From NCBI GenBank assembly GCA_016288855.1, contig JAEELJ010000010.1:1-51068 (forward strand): a DNA stretch of 51,068 bases. Direction: 5' to 3'. Source of the DNA: Acholeplasmatales bacterium (GTDB lineage Bacteria; Bacillota_I; Bacilli_A; Acholeplasmatales; Anaeroplasmataceae). Made by a program: the position numbers and the translations under genes. Below the pieces are notes generated by a model, which saw nothing but the letters and a program-made list of their open reading frames with translations, was not told the origin of the DNA and did not search any database. The stretch's first letter is position 1. Every line of letters begins with the position of its first letter. Shown one piece after another: positions 31,376 to 40,813 of this stretch.

Positions 31376-34300
31376 TTATACGCCAAAAGCGAACAATCCT
31401 TCAGCTTCAGGTTCGGATTCTTCCTTCAAATCTCCAAATGCACCTAATAATTTGAACTCTTCTACTAATGATGAAGAAAGCTTAGTTCTCTTTTCTACAT
31501 CTTGAATAGAATCAAATGGTTCTTCATTTCTCTTATTTACAATATCTAAAGCCACGGTTTCACCAAGCTTATCTACTGCAACAAATGGGATTCTTAATTT
31601 TCCATCCTCAATTGTGAAATTTAATGCATCTGACTTATTGATATCAACAGGTAGGAATTCATAGCCTCTTAGCTTCATTTCTAAGACAATTTGTAATGAA
31701 GTTATTAAATCTTCTTCCTTAGCTACCTTCTTAGGAATTTGAGTTAATTCTCTTATCTTACCTCTAATAGCTTCAACACCTTGCATGTAGATAAATACAT
31801 CATGGGCCTTAGCACGCTTAGATAACCAAGCTGAATAGAATAGAGGTGGATAATATAATTTGAACCATGAGAATCTTAAGGCATCTAATACGTATGCAAT
31901 GGCATGAGCCTTAGGGAACATATATTCAATCTTATCGCAGCTCCAAATATACCATTCTGGAACCTTCTTTTCTCTCATGTATGCTTGGAATTCCTGCCAT
32001 TTATCAGGAGATTTAACCTTCTTATTTTTACGAACGAATTCCATAATATTGAATGCTTTACCAGGCTCAAGACCCATTCTGATTAAGTCAATCATAATAT
32101 CGTCTCGACATCCAATAGTATCTGCAAATTCAATCTTACCAAATTCTGTTCTACCATTAACTAATTCCTGGCTGTTATTAGCCCAAACGTTTGTACCATG
32201 AGAAAGACCTGAAATTTTTACAACTTCAGCAAATGACTTTGGTAAGGTTTCAACAAGCATTCCTCTTACGAATTGAGTACCAAATTCTGGTAGACCAAAT
32301 GATGCTACCTTAGATCCTAATTGCTCTTCTGTTAAGCCAATTGATTCTGTACTACCGAATAATGCGTATTCTCTTTTATCATCAATAGGAATATCTCTTG
32401 CATCAGAGAATGGGAATTCATCCTGATGAGCATGTACATATTCCATAATATAGTGGAAAATAGTTGGATTATCGTGTCCTAGAATATCGAACTTTAATAA
32501 ATTATCCTCAAATGAGTGATAATCATAATGTGTTGTTCTAAACGCATTATCCTTATTATCTGCTGGATATTGAACAGGTGTTACATCGTAAATATCTACA
32601 TAATTAGGTACAACAACAATACCACCTGGATGCTGTCCGGTTGAACGTTTAACACCAATTATATATTGAGATAATCTTGTGATTTCACAGTCACGTAAAT
32701 TTTGACCTGTTCTTTCACAATAGCCCTTAACATAACCAAATGCATTCTTTTCTGCAACAGTACCAACAGTACCACCACGGAATGCATATTCATATCCAAA
32801 TACATCTCTAATGTATGCATGAGCTGTTGCTTGATATTCACCTGAGAAGTTTAAATCAATATCTGGAACCTTTTCACCATTAAATCCTAAGAATGTTTCA
32901 AATGGTATATCATGTCCATCCTTAGATAGCTTATTACCACATACAGGACATACCTGATCTGGTAAGTCGAATCCTGATGAAACACTTCTTAAGGTTGTTT
33001 GGAATGGCTTTTCGATATCTAATAGACCATATTTATCAATTTCATCATCACTCATTCTTAATGTATGGAAATGACACTTTTTACATACATAGTGTGGGGC
33101 AAGTGGGTTAACCTCTGTAATATTCATTAGTGTCGCAACAATTGATGAACCAACAGAACCTCTTGAACCTACTAAATATCCATCTTCATTTGATTTTTTA
33201 ACTAAAAGATGGCAAACATAATAAACAGATGCATTACCGAAAGAAATAATAGATTTTAATTCTCTTTCAACTCTTGCTTTAATAATTGGATGAGGATTAT
33301 CACCATACATCTTTTGTAATGTATCATAAACAATTCTTGTCATTTCATCAGCAATAGATGGAATGTGTAGCATTGAATCCTTAAACTGATCATCACGAGG
33401 TGAAAACATTTCTTTTGAGAAAGGCTTAATTGTTTCAATTTGATCAGCAACTAAATTAGTATTAGTTACAACAATTTCGTATGCTAAATCATCACCTAAG
33501 AACTTAAACTCATCTAGCATTTCTTCTGTTGTTCTTAAGAATTGATCTGGTACCTGCTTAACTTCTTTTCTTGCAAGAGGATGTACACCACCACCAATTT
33601 GTGGGGCAGCAATTAAAATATCTCTATATTTTTTATCCTTTGGTCTAAGGTAGTGACAATCTGATGTTGCAACAACAATCTTGCCCATTTCCTTACCCCA
33701 TTTGATAATATTCTTAATAACTAATTCAATATCTTCCTTTCCATTCGGAAGCTGACTAAAATATTGAGCATATGACATAGGAGGCTGTACTTCAATATAA
33801 TCACAAATCTCCATTGCCTTCTTACATTCTTCTTCGCTTCTATTTAATGCAAATTCAAAAACTTCGCCACGATTATCACCGCTACCTACTAATATTCCAT
33901 CACGGAATTCATCAAGTACTGATTTTAATAATCTAGCATCACCATATAAATGCTTAGTCATTGCATCTGATAAAAGCTTATACATATTCTTAAATCCAGC
34001 TTGAGTTTTGGCAAGAATATTTAATGAATATGGGAATACTAATTCATAATGTAATTCTGGTTTTATTAATGAATTAATATCTTTATAATTATAAACTCCA
34101 GCCTGATATAGCTGTTGTAGCATTTGTACAAAGGATAATGCTAATACTCTTGTATCATCATTTGCTCTATGGTGCTTTTCTTCTTTAACCTTATATGTTT
34201 TTGCTAAAACCTCAAGATTAAAACGCTTAGGTCTATTCTCTTGATATCCTGCAAGAACTCTAAATAGGTTAAGAGAATCAATTGTGCCTAAAAGAGGGAA

Positions 34301-35872
34301 ATCTATATTATATTTTTTAGATTTAGCATAAATCATGCCAACATCGAATTTTGCATTATGGGCAACAAAAACACAGCCCTTACAAAATTCCATAAATTCC
34401 TTTAATATAGTTTCTTCGTTTTCTGCATCCCTAACCATATCATCAGTAATTGATGTTAATTCAGTTATAGATTCAGGAATATGTCTTCCTGGATTAATGA
34501 ATTTTTCAAACTTTTCAATTACTCCACCTTGGTATACCTTATATGCAGCAATTTCAATTAAAGAATCAAATGTTTGAGAAAGTCCTGTTGTTTCAATATC
34601 ATAAACAATATATGTTGCTGATTTTAAATCTATATTTCTTGATTCCTCATCTAAATCATCAAATGTAATGAAATATTCTTGATCATTAATATAATTTAAT
34701 TCAACACCATAAAGAGGCTTAAAATCGCATTCCTTTGGTAATGAATGTAATACATCAGGAATAGAATATACACCAGAGTGGTCAGTAATAGCTAAAGACT
34801 TCCATCCCCACTTTATTGCAGTTTTAACATATGTTGATGCGTCAACAACTGAATCAAGTGTAGACATTTTAGAATGTGCATGTAATTCAACACGCTTTTC
34901 AACCGCATTATCCTGGGCTATTTCTTCCTTATGTACACCAACCTGTACAATTTCTTGAGCCATAATTAATACCTGGTGCTCGTAGCTATCATCCTCAATC
35001 TTACCTGTGATTTGGAAAATAGTACCATTTTCAATACCAGAATATAGTTTTATTTCCTCTTCTCCTCTTAACCACTTCTTAACTAATATAGAATCAGTCT
35101 CATCAGTTACCGCAAGCATAACCATCTTATTCTTGCTCTTAGGGAATTCCTTAATTTCCTTTTGGAAAACATAACCCTCAATTAAAACTACCTGTTCTCC
35201 TGTTTCATTAAGCATTCTTTGAATTTCATCATAATTACGAGGAAGGTCACATATTTGAGTCTTAACCTCAGGCTTATATTTATAATAGCTCTTCTTAGCA
35301 TTTCTAGAATCCTCATTGAATTTTTGAACCTGTAATGCTTCCATTCTTTGAGCTTCTATTTTTTCATTCATTTTATTATCTAGGTTTTGAATTTGTTGGG
35401 CAACAGATTTACTTTCATCCTCTTTAATTCTAACATCAATTAAAAAACCATAATTTTCAAATTCTTTAACAATTGGATCACATAAATCATCTAATCCCTT
35501 TGCATCAAATGCAACAAGGAATGTAACCTTAGAATCCTCTAGGATAACATCACCATCATTAATACTTAAAGCTTTAAAGCGTGGAGATGTTTCTTCAAGC
35601 TTTAATAGAATAGCGCTTAGGTATTCTTTTAGCTCTTCTTCAGTTAATGATTCATCCTTATAACTTATGACAAGGCTTAAAGAAACCTTCAAATCACTGA
35701 AGGCTTCTTTTATCTTTTTTGTTAAATTATTATAATTCTTAAGGTTTAATGCCTTATCTAGAACAAATGTAATATCAAGCTTTTCAGATGCCTTATGTAA
35801 AACTGCATCCTCAACCATAATATCATTTTCTTTTAGATATTCCTCGTTTTTTAAAATATCTATAATTTTCAT
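31376..35872 (-). CDS. polC: DNA polymerase III PolC-type alpha subunit
   Basis: The main replicative polymerase of low-GC gram-positive bacteria, about 1498 residues. Domains in order: N-terminal region, OB fold (residues 225-320), first PHP half with ELHAHSKMSTLD near 330, an inserted DEDDh proofreading exonuclease (IVYDIETTGLSQ near 425, HNAKFDVGM near 510, HHRANDDTR near 575), second PHP half, and the palm with PDIDLNFSGE near 1040. A zinc-binding CxxC set (CKKCHFHT and CPVCGNK) lies at about 965-1010. The start at ATG 35872 excludes a short upstream TTG extension. The downstream DUF1189 gene order on this strand puts polC second. Confidence 0.97.
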   Translation of the reverse strand: MKIIDILKNEEYLKENDIMVEDAVLHKASEKLDITFVLDKALNLKNYNNLTKKIKEAFSDLKVSLSLVISYKDESLTEEELKEYLSAILLKLEETSPRFKALSINDGDVILEDSKVTFLVAFDAKGLDDLCDPIVKEFENYGFLIDVRIKEDESKSVAQQIQNLDNKMNEKIEAQRMEALQVQKFNEDSRNAKKSYYKYKPEVKTQICDLPRNYDEIQRMLNETGEQVVLIEGYVFQKEIKEFPKSKNKMVMLAVTDETDSILVKKWLRGEEEIKLYSGIENGTIFQITGKIEDDSYEHQVLIMAQEIVQVGVHKEEIAQDNAVEKRVELHAHSKMSTLDSVVDASTYVKTAIKWGWKSLAITDHSGVYSIPDVLHSLPKECDFKPLYGVELNYINDQEYFITFDDLDEESRNIDLKSATYIVYDIETTGLSQTFDSLIEIAAYKVYQGGVIEKFEKFINPGRHIPESITELTSITDDMVRDAENEETILKEFMEFCKGCVFVAHNAKFDVGMIYAKSKKYNIDFPLLGTIDSLNLFRVLAGYQENRPKRFNLEVLAKTYKVKEEKHHRANDDTRVLALSFVQMLQQLYQAGVYNYKDINSLIKPELHYELVFPYSLNILAKTQAGFKNMYKLLSDAMTKHLYGDARLLKSVLDEFRDGILVGSGDNRGEVFEFALNRSEEECKKAMEICDYIEVQPPMSYAQYFSQLPNGKEDIELVIKNIIKWGKEMGKIVVATSDCHYLRPKDKKYRDILIAAPQIGGGVHPLARKEVKQVPDQFLRTTEEMLDEFKFLGDDLAYEIVVTNTNLVADQIETIKPFSKEMFSPRDDQFKDSMLHIPSIADEMTRIVYDTLQKMYGDNPHPIIKARVERELKSIISFGNASVYYVCHLLVKKSNEDGYLVGSRGSVGSSIVATLMNITEVNPLAPHYVCKKCHFHTLRMSDDEIDKYGLLDIEKPFQTTLRSVSSGFDLPDQVCPVCGNKLSKDGHDIPFETFLGFNGEKVPDIDLNFSGEYQATAHAYIRDVFGYEYAFRGGTVGTVAEKNAFGYVKGYCERTGQNLRDCEITRLSQYIIGVKRSTGQHPGGIVVVPNYVDIYDVTPVQYPADNKDNAFRTTHYDYHSFEDNLLKFDILGHDNPTIFHYIMEYVHAHQDEFPFSDARDIPIDDKREYALFGSTESIGLTEEQLGSKVASFGLPEFGTQFVRGMLVETLPKSFAEVVKISGLSHGTNVWANNSQELVNGRTEFGKIEFADTIGCRDDIMIDLIRMGLEPGKAFNIMEFVRKNKKVKSPDKWQEFQAYMREKKVPEWYIWSCDKIEYMFPKAHAIAYVLDALRFSWFKLYYPPLFYSAWLSKRAKAHDVFIYMQGVEAIRGKIRELTQIPKKVAKEEDLITSLQIVLEMKLRGYEFLPVDINKSDALNFTIEDGKLRIPFVAVDKLGETVALDIVNKRNEEPFDSIQDVEKRTKLSSSLVEEFKLLGAFGDLKEESEPEAEGLFAFGV

Positions 35873-35894
35873 ATAACTCAACTCTTTTTAATAA

Positions 35895-36734
35895 TTATTT
35901 TTTTACTCTTAGAATATGTCTAAATGTAATAATAGAATAAATAAATGGTAATAATAATGCTAAATATTGTAAATATGAGAAATTAAACATATACATTAGC
36001 ATCATAATAAATAGATATGGAAGTGAATCGTATAATACAAGCTTTATTCTTACTTTCATTTCTATTGTTGGATTACTAGCTGTAGAGAATAATAATAAGA
36101 AAAATATTAATATTCCATAAAATACTAAAGTCTTTCCAATCTCAGATAGGAAATGATATACCTGATAACGAATATTAGCATTTTCAAATGCGTCAGAAAG
36201 GATTTGGTTAAATACAATAGTCGCTTCTCTTTGACCTGATAATACATCATATAAATCAAAATTTTCTGTAATAGAATTAGCATATTTATATGTTACAGGC
36301 TTATTAGAAAAAATAGTATTATAATAAACATCAACTTCTGTTTCTTTAAAATCCAGGATTACAGAATCATTTGGAATTGAATGCTGATTTTCTCCCATAA
36401 AGAAATAAATATATACTCCAGCATCCTTATAAGAGAAATCCTTATAGCCCTTTAATGTAGTTTGAAATGAAGATGTAGATGAATCGAAAGTAATTTGATC
36501 CTCATTTAATTCAATTACATTTGCAAATTTACAAATTTGCATAAGCTCAGTAACCTCAGATGCTGTTTCATTGCCTAGGTATGTTGTATTAAATGTTAAT
36601 ATTGCAAATACTAAACAATATAATGCAAAAAAAGCTATCGCATGTAAGATGGGTATTATAATTTTATCCTTATTGAATATTCCAACCTTGCTCGGACGAG
36701 TAAGTGAATAAGTTAATCTTAATAATTCCTTCAA
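35895..36734 (-). CDS. DUF1189 family membrane protein
   Basis: 279 residues. One transmembrane helix near 28-48 and four or five more in the last 100 residues flank an extracytoplasmic domain of about 130 residues. The N-terminal RLTYSLTRPSKVGIFNKDK is characteristic of DUF1189 proteins. The likely start is TTG 36734 with AGGAGA upstream; no ATG fits. It lies 22 bases before polC and may share its transcript. A TATAAT at 36765-36770 could be the promoter. Function unknown. Confidence 0.78.
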   Translation of the reverse strand: MKELLRLTYSLTRPSKVGIFNKDKIIIPILHAIAFFALYCLVFAILTFNTTYLGNETASEVTELMQICKFANVIELNEDQITFDSSTSSFQTTLKGYKDFSYKDAGVYIYFFMGENQHSIPNDSVILDFKETEVDVYYNTIFSNKPVTYKYANSITENFDLYDVLSGQREATIVFNQILSDAFENANIRYQVYHFLSEIGKTLVFYGILIFFLLLFSTASNPTIEMKVRIKLVLYDSLPYLFIMMLMYMFNFSYLQYLALLLPFIYSIITFRHILRVKK

Positions 36735-36893
36735 AATACAAAATCTCCTTTTAAAACTTAATCATATTATATCAAAAAAAGAGTAGGTTTTGTATATAAT
36801 ATTCATTTATTTTAAATCTTTATTAAATCATTAAAGTTTATTATAATATCAATGGTAGCTTAGAAATACAAAAAAGAATCCACAGTGCAATTT

Positions 36894-36977
36894 ATTATTT
36901 CATCTAAAAATTAGATGAAATAATCTATTAAGTTAGATAGGAAGGAAAAGTAATCAATAAGATACAAAACTATCTAA
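36894..36977 (+). repeat. Nested inverted repeats before the radical SAM gene
   Basis: A perfect 13-bp inverted repeat ATTATTTCATCTA (36894-36906) / TAGATGAAATAAT (36912-36924) with a 5-base loop. It is followed by TTAGATAG (36933-36940) and its partner CTATCTAA (36970-36977) enclosing a purine-rich loop with GGAAGG. No T-run follows, so a terminator is unlikely. It may be a structured leader or protein-binding site. Confidence 0.45.
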
Positions 36978-36996
36978 ATTGATTATACGTGATTAT

Positions 36997-37932
36997 ATGA
37001 CATATTTTACTAAGGATAAACCTTATAATACATTAAATGAATATAATAAGATTAGATATAATTCTAAGGTTTCAAAAATTGCATTAAATGGTGGCTTCAC
37101 ATGTCCTAATAAGGATGGTAAGGTTGGAATTGGTGGCTGTACATACTGTTCTAGACTTGGAAGTGGAGATTTTGCAGGGGATATTAAATTATCATTTCAT
37201 GATCAATATTATCAAATAAAACAGATAATAGATAAAAAATGGAAAAACACAAAATATATGCCATACCTTCAAGCAAATTCTAACACATATGATAAAGTAG
37301 AAAATCTAGAAAAAATTTATAATGAAATATTAGAAATAGACCCAAATAATACAGTTGGCCTAGCTATTGCTACAAGAGCGGATTGTATTGATAAGGATAT
37401 TGTAAATTTATTAAAAAAGATTAATGAAAAAAAGGATGTAATCATTGAACTTGGATTACAAACCTCTAATGAAAAAACAGCAAATATAATCAATAGATGC
37501 ATGACAAATAAATGCTTTATTGATGCGGTTAATATGCTACATGAGGCTAATATATTTATTGTAGTACATATCATCAATGGACTTCCCTATGAGAATGAGG
37601 AGGATATGCTAAATACAATTCATTTCTTAAATAAATTACCAATAAATTCTATTAAATTTCATTCTCTTTTAATTCTTAAAAATACTAAGATGTATGAACA
37701 ATATATTAAAAATCCATTCCATATTTTAACTGAGGATGAATATATAGATATTGTTTGTAAGCAAATATGTATCTTAAGAGATGATATAATAATCGAAAGA
37801 TTACAAGCTGATTCTTCTTTCCTAGATTTAGTAGAGCCATTATGGACAAGACGTAAGCTTGCAGTAATGGATAAAATTGATATGTATTTAAGAAATAATA
37901 ATTTATATCAGGGTATTTATTATAAAAAATAA
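36997..37932 (+). CDS. TIGR01212-family radical SAM protein
   Basis: 311 residues. The N-terminal YNKIRYNSKVSKIALNGGFT and the cysteine cluster CPNKDG...GGCTYC mark the YtqA/YhcC (TIGR01212) family, whose 4Fe-4S cluster cleaves S-adenosylmethionine. The spacing between the first Cys and the CxxC pair is longer than in classical CX3CX2C enzymes, as usual for this family. Start at ATG 36997 behind GTGAT; upstream TTG is possible. The substrate is not known, although members have been linked to tRNA modification. Ends at a bidirectional terminator. Confidence 0.87.
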   Translation: MTYFTKDKPYNTLNEYNKIRYNSKVSKIALNGGFTCPNKDGKVGIGGCTYCSRLGSGDFAGDIKLSFHDQYYQIKQIIDKKWKNTKYMPYLQANSNTYDKVENLEKIYNEILEIDPNNTVGLAIATRADCIDKDIVNLLKKINEKKDVIIELGLQTSNEKTANIINRCMTNKCFIDAVNMLHEANIFIVVHIINGLPYENEEDMLNTIHFLNKLPINSIKFHSLLILKNTKMYEQYIKNPFHILTEDEYIDIVCKQICILRDDIIIERLQADSSFLDLVEPLWTRRKLAVMDKIDMYLRNNNLYQGIYYKK

Positions 37933-37953
37933 TCGGGAAAATTTTTCCCGATT
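37931..37953. terminator. Bidirectional terminator
   Basis: AATCGGGAAA/TTTCCCGATT stem with T-rich flanks on both strands, between convergent genes. Confidence 0.9.
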
Positions 37954-37956
37954 ATT

Positions 37957-38379
37957 TTAATTATTTTTAACAACGAATGCTGATACACCTATTACAACCG
38001 CAATAAATATTATTGAAACTATAATAGAAAAAATAATACCTACAATTGATAATGCTTGTCCTATTGTTGGAACATTAGTTGCATTTTTACTTTTTTTAGA
38101 AATTGATGAGAAAACAATACCAGGTATTCCAAAGAATAATCCTATAAAGAAACACCAACAGAATGCTATACTTGCAATTCCTAAGCCTAATCCTACATAA
38201 GAGAATACTCTATAGTATTTAGGTTCAGCTTCATTAGTATCTTCTTTAATTTCAGCAAATCCTTCTTCATCATTAGCCTCTTCTTTTTTAATTCTTTTTG
38301 CCTCACTAAGGTTTGCACCACAAACCTTACAAAATGAATCATTTTCTCCAACTTCGTTTCCACAATTAATACAAATCAT
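37957..38379 (-). CDS. Zinc-ribbon membrane protein (DUF4190-like)
   Basis: 140 residues. An N-terminal zinc ribbon (CINCG and CKVCG, residues 3-19) is followed by an acidic linker and two hydrophobic regions: VGLGLGIASIAFCWCFFIGL near 63-82 and the C-terminal IVGIIFSIIVSIIFIAVVIG. This arrangement occurs in small housekeeping membrane proteins often labelled DUF4190 or zinc-ribbon domain-containing. The function is unknown. AAGGGGGG precedes the start. Confidence 0.75.
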   Translation of the reverse strand: MICINCGNEVGENDSFCKVCGANLSEAKRIKKEEANDEEGFAEIKEDTNEAEPKYYRVFSYVGLGLGIASIAFCWCFFIGLFFGIPGIVFSSISKKSKNATNVPTIGQALSIVGIIFSIIVSIIFIAVVIGVSAFVVKNN

Positions 38380-38439
38380 AACATATCCCCCCTTAATAAA
38401 AGATATTTATATTTTAAAATAAATATTTAAATTAATCAA

Positions 38440-40449
38440 CTAAGATAACCATCCTTCATTAATAATAGATGATTTTTTAGAGAATTTTTCTTCATATATC
38501 TCTTCTGCTAAGAATGGCATAAGAGGATATATTGCAATTAAATATAGTTTTAATTGAGATAAATTAAACATTTCTTTAAATACATATATATCAGTAAAGC
38601 TTTTTAAATAATTAATATAAGATGTAATATCTCTTTTTAATAAATAGTTCTTACATTTATCTACAAATTCCCTAAAGTGATAATCCATTCTTACCGAATC
38701 TAAATCCTCTACCTTTAATAATCTTTGTTCTAATCTTTTTACATATAAATCAATAGATGATAAATCTGATTGATTATAAATAAATTCATCTTCTATATTA
38801 TTTGATAAGAAATACCATCTAATTGAATCAGAATAATACCTTTTTAATATACCCATAACATCTAATGTATTATTATTCCATTTAGCCAATCTAGTATATG
38901 TATAGTCTAGAGTCTCAGGAATAATAAATAATTTATTAAATAAATTTGTAATAGTATAATTTGTTTCACGCTTTAAAATATTATGAATAATTATAGGCAT
39001 TAATAACCCTGATACTATTCTTGTTTTTTCAACCATGAATGTAGAAATAGGGACCCAAGATTTCATCTCTTCAATAAAAGATTTAGTGAATAATGAATCA
39101 CTTGATGAATATTCATCATAATTAATTGATAAAATAGGAGCCATTCCATCAACAAATAAAGAATTAATTGAACCCTTTAATGGCGTACCTGAAATATTAG
39201 TTTTATCCGATAATACAGGTCTAAATTGGCTTGAAAAATTATATGGTAGGAAGCCTCTTAATGAGTTTAGTGTACCACTATCCTTATCATATAAGAATGG
39301 GAATAGAGGACCAAATCCATCTGATGATGATAAATTTATAAGTGTATTTTCATAAGTAATTTCTATATCTGCAATACCAGCATCACTAAATACATTTATA
39401 ATTTCTTCATGGGCTTTTTTTAGGGTCATACCATCTAAGAAATCTGAATTAATTAATAATCCATTTGAAATAATATCAATATATTCTAATTCCATATTTT
39501 CTTGTAATAATCTATCATCTTCTATTGCGCCAGGGAAAACCAAATAAATTGCTTGATTATATAACGTAGATATAAAAATAGGTATTTGTCTTCCTGTTAG
39601 TGGATTTAGGGCAGTAAGGCCAGAATCTGCAAAAGGATTTGATGTCATTTCTAATATTTCCTTTACAGCTTCTCTTTCTTCATCTCTAACATATGTTTCA
39701 ATATCAATTAGATTAGGATTTAAGACAACGAATGATAAGCCTCCTAAGTATTCTGGCTTATCTAATATAACATTAAGCTTATTTTTATTTGATAAATCAA
39801 AAGACATTTTTAAATTCCTTTTAATTCCAAATCTTTTTAATAAATCATTTTTATATTCTTCTTTTATATCAAGTAATGTTATATCCTTATATACATCTTC
39901 TATAACACTAGAAATATCTAATGAAAATGATTTAACCTTAACCTTAGAATATTCTATATTATCTTGTAATGTAAAATCATCATATAATTTTTTAGTTTTA
40001 TTATCCTCATAAAGAATTCTATTTTTATAAACGATATATCCCTTTTCATATAAATCGATAAATGCTTCTTGTAATGTAATTAAATATTCGTCATGACGCA
40101 TATTAATTAATTTAGCATCATTTATACCAACACCTAATTCCTTTAATTCCTCAATATAGATATTAGGGATTTCATCATCTAATAAATTATCATTCTTCTT
40201 AGCCTCAGAGAAAGATGAAAAAGAAAGAGTATCTAAGCCAATAGGATATAAGACATTCAAATCATTTAATCTATCGAATCTCGCAAAAACATCAGATGCA
40301 ATAACACCTCTTAAGTTTCCGTTTTGAAATCCAAATTGATTTGCCTTAGGCATAGATGTATAAATATATGATTTACTTTTAAGCATATCGTTTTCGATAA
40401 TAAAGCCTCTTGCGATACACCACTTCTTATACCAACTACCTCTTCCCAT
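38440..40449 (-). CDS. Degenerate leucyl-tRNA synthetase paralog lacking HIGH and KMSKS
   Basis: 669 residues that follow LeuRS from end to end: Rossmann N-terminus (ASDVFARFDRLNDLNVLYP near 51-69), connective/editing insertion (LTGRQIPIFIS, then LLINSDFLDGM), second Rossmann half (YYSDSIRWYF) and the anticodon-binding helices. The ATP-binding HIGH motif is replaced by FQNGN (about 41-45) and KMSKS by KWNNN (about 523-527). The editing-site HDERD and the RQRYWG-type motif are also gone. The protein is shorter than LeuRS (about 800 or more). It cannot be an ordinary synthetase, and a true leuS is expected elsewhere. Start at ATG 40449 or 40452 behind GGGGAGGTGAG. It lies just after acpP but past an intrinsic terminator. 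Confidence 0.8.
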   Translation of the reverse strand: MGRGSWYKKWCIARGFIIENDMLKSKSYIYTSMPKANQFGFQNGNLRGVIASDVFARFDRLNDLNVLYPIGLDTLSFSSFSEAKKNDNLLDDEIPNIYIEELKELGVGINDAKLINMRHDEYLITLQEAFIDLYEKGYIVYKNRILYEDNKTKKLYDDFTLQDNIEYSKVKVKSFSLDISSVIEDVYKDITLLDIKEEYKNDLLKRFGIKRNLKMSFDLSNKNKLNVILDKPEYLGGLSFVVLNPNLIDIETYVRDEEREAVKEILEMTSNPFADSGLTALNPLTGRQIPIFISTLYNQAIYLVFPGAIEDDRLLQENMELEYIDIISNGLLINSDFLDGMTLKKAHEEIINVFSDAGIADIEITYENTLINLSSSDGFGPLFPFLYDKDSGTLNSLRGFLPYNFSSQFRPVLSDKTNISGTPLKGSINSLFVDGMAPILSINYDEYSSSDSLFTKSFIEEMKSWVPISTFMVEKTRIVSGLLMPIIIHNILKRETNYTITNLFNKLFIIPETLDYTYTRLAKWNNNTLDVMGILKRYYSDSIRWYFLSNNIEDEFIYNQSDLSSIDLYVKRLEQRLLKVEDLDSVRMDYHFREFVDKCKNYLLKRDITSYINYLKSFTDIYVFKEMFNLSQLKLYLIAIYPLMPFLAEEIYEEKFSKKSSIINEGWLS

Positions 40450-40471
40450 CATCTCACCTCCCCTGTGATAG

Positions 40472-40500
40472 AAAAAAATTAGGTTATGATTAACATAACC
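40472..40500 (-). terminator. Terminator between acpP and the LeuRS-like gene
   Basis: Minus-strand GGTTATG/CATAACC with a 5-base loop followed by TAATTTTTTTC. The downstream gene begins about 20 bases later, so it needs readthrough or its own promoter. Confidence 0.85.
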
Positions 40501-40516
40501 CAATGATTTTATTTAA

Positions 40517-40756
40517 TTACTTGTTTTTAACAAGACCAGTTACGTAATCTACGATATCCTTAACTGTTTGAATTTTTGTAGCGTCATCCTCATCAATTGA
40601 AATACCGAACTTATCTTCTAAGTCCATTACAATCTGTACTGCATCAATTGAGTCAGCACCTAAATCTTCCTTTAACTTTGCTTCAGGTCTAACCTTTTCA
40701 GGAGCACAGTTGATTTCTTCAACAATGATATTCTTTACTTCTTCAAAAATATCCAT
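40517..40756 (-). CDS. acpP: Acyl carrier protein
   Basis: 79-residue acidic four-helix carrier for growing fatty acids. The phosphopantetheine serine is in GADSIDAVQIVMDLED near residue 37. The motif reads DSID rather than the common DSLD. It has a strong AGGAGG site and its own promoter overlapping the end of thrR, so it can be expressed independently of the threonine genes. No other fatty-acid synthesis gene is in the window, so it may be the main carrier or a specialised one. Confidence 0.93.
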   Translation of the reverse strand: MDIFEEVKNIIVEEINCAPEKVRPEAKLKEDLGADSIDAVQIVMDLEDKFGISIDEDDATKIQTVKDIVDYVTGLVKNK

Positions 40757-40784
40757 TAGTAAATCCTCCTAAATATTTAATAGT

Positions 40785-40813
40785 ATTATACCAAAAATAT
40801 TATTCTACTGCAA
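40785..40813 (-). promoter_or_regulatory. acpP promoter
   Basis: Minus strand TTGCAG (40813-40808), a 17-base spacer and TATAAT (40790-40785). The -35 lies within the last codons of thrR. Confidence 0.7.

Noticed and set aside
38440-40449. The main leucyl-tRNA synthetase of the organism
   Set aside because: It lacks HIGH, KMSKS and the editing motifs and is shorter than LeuRS, so it could not charge tRNA-Leu.
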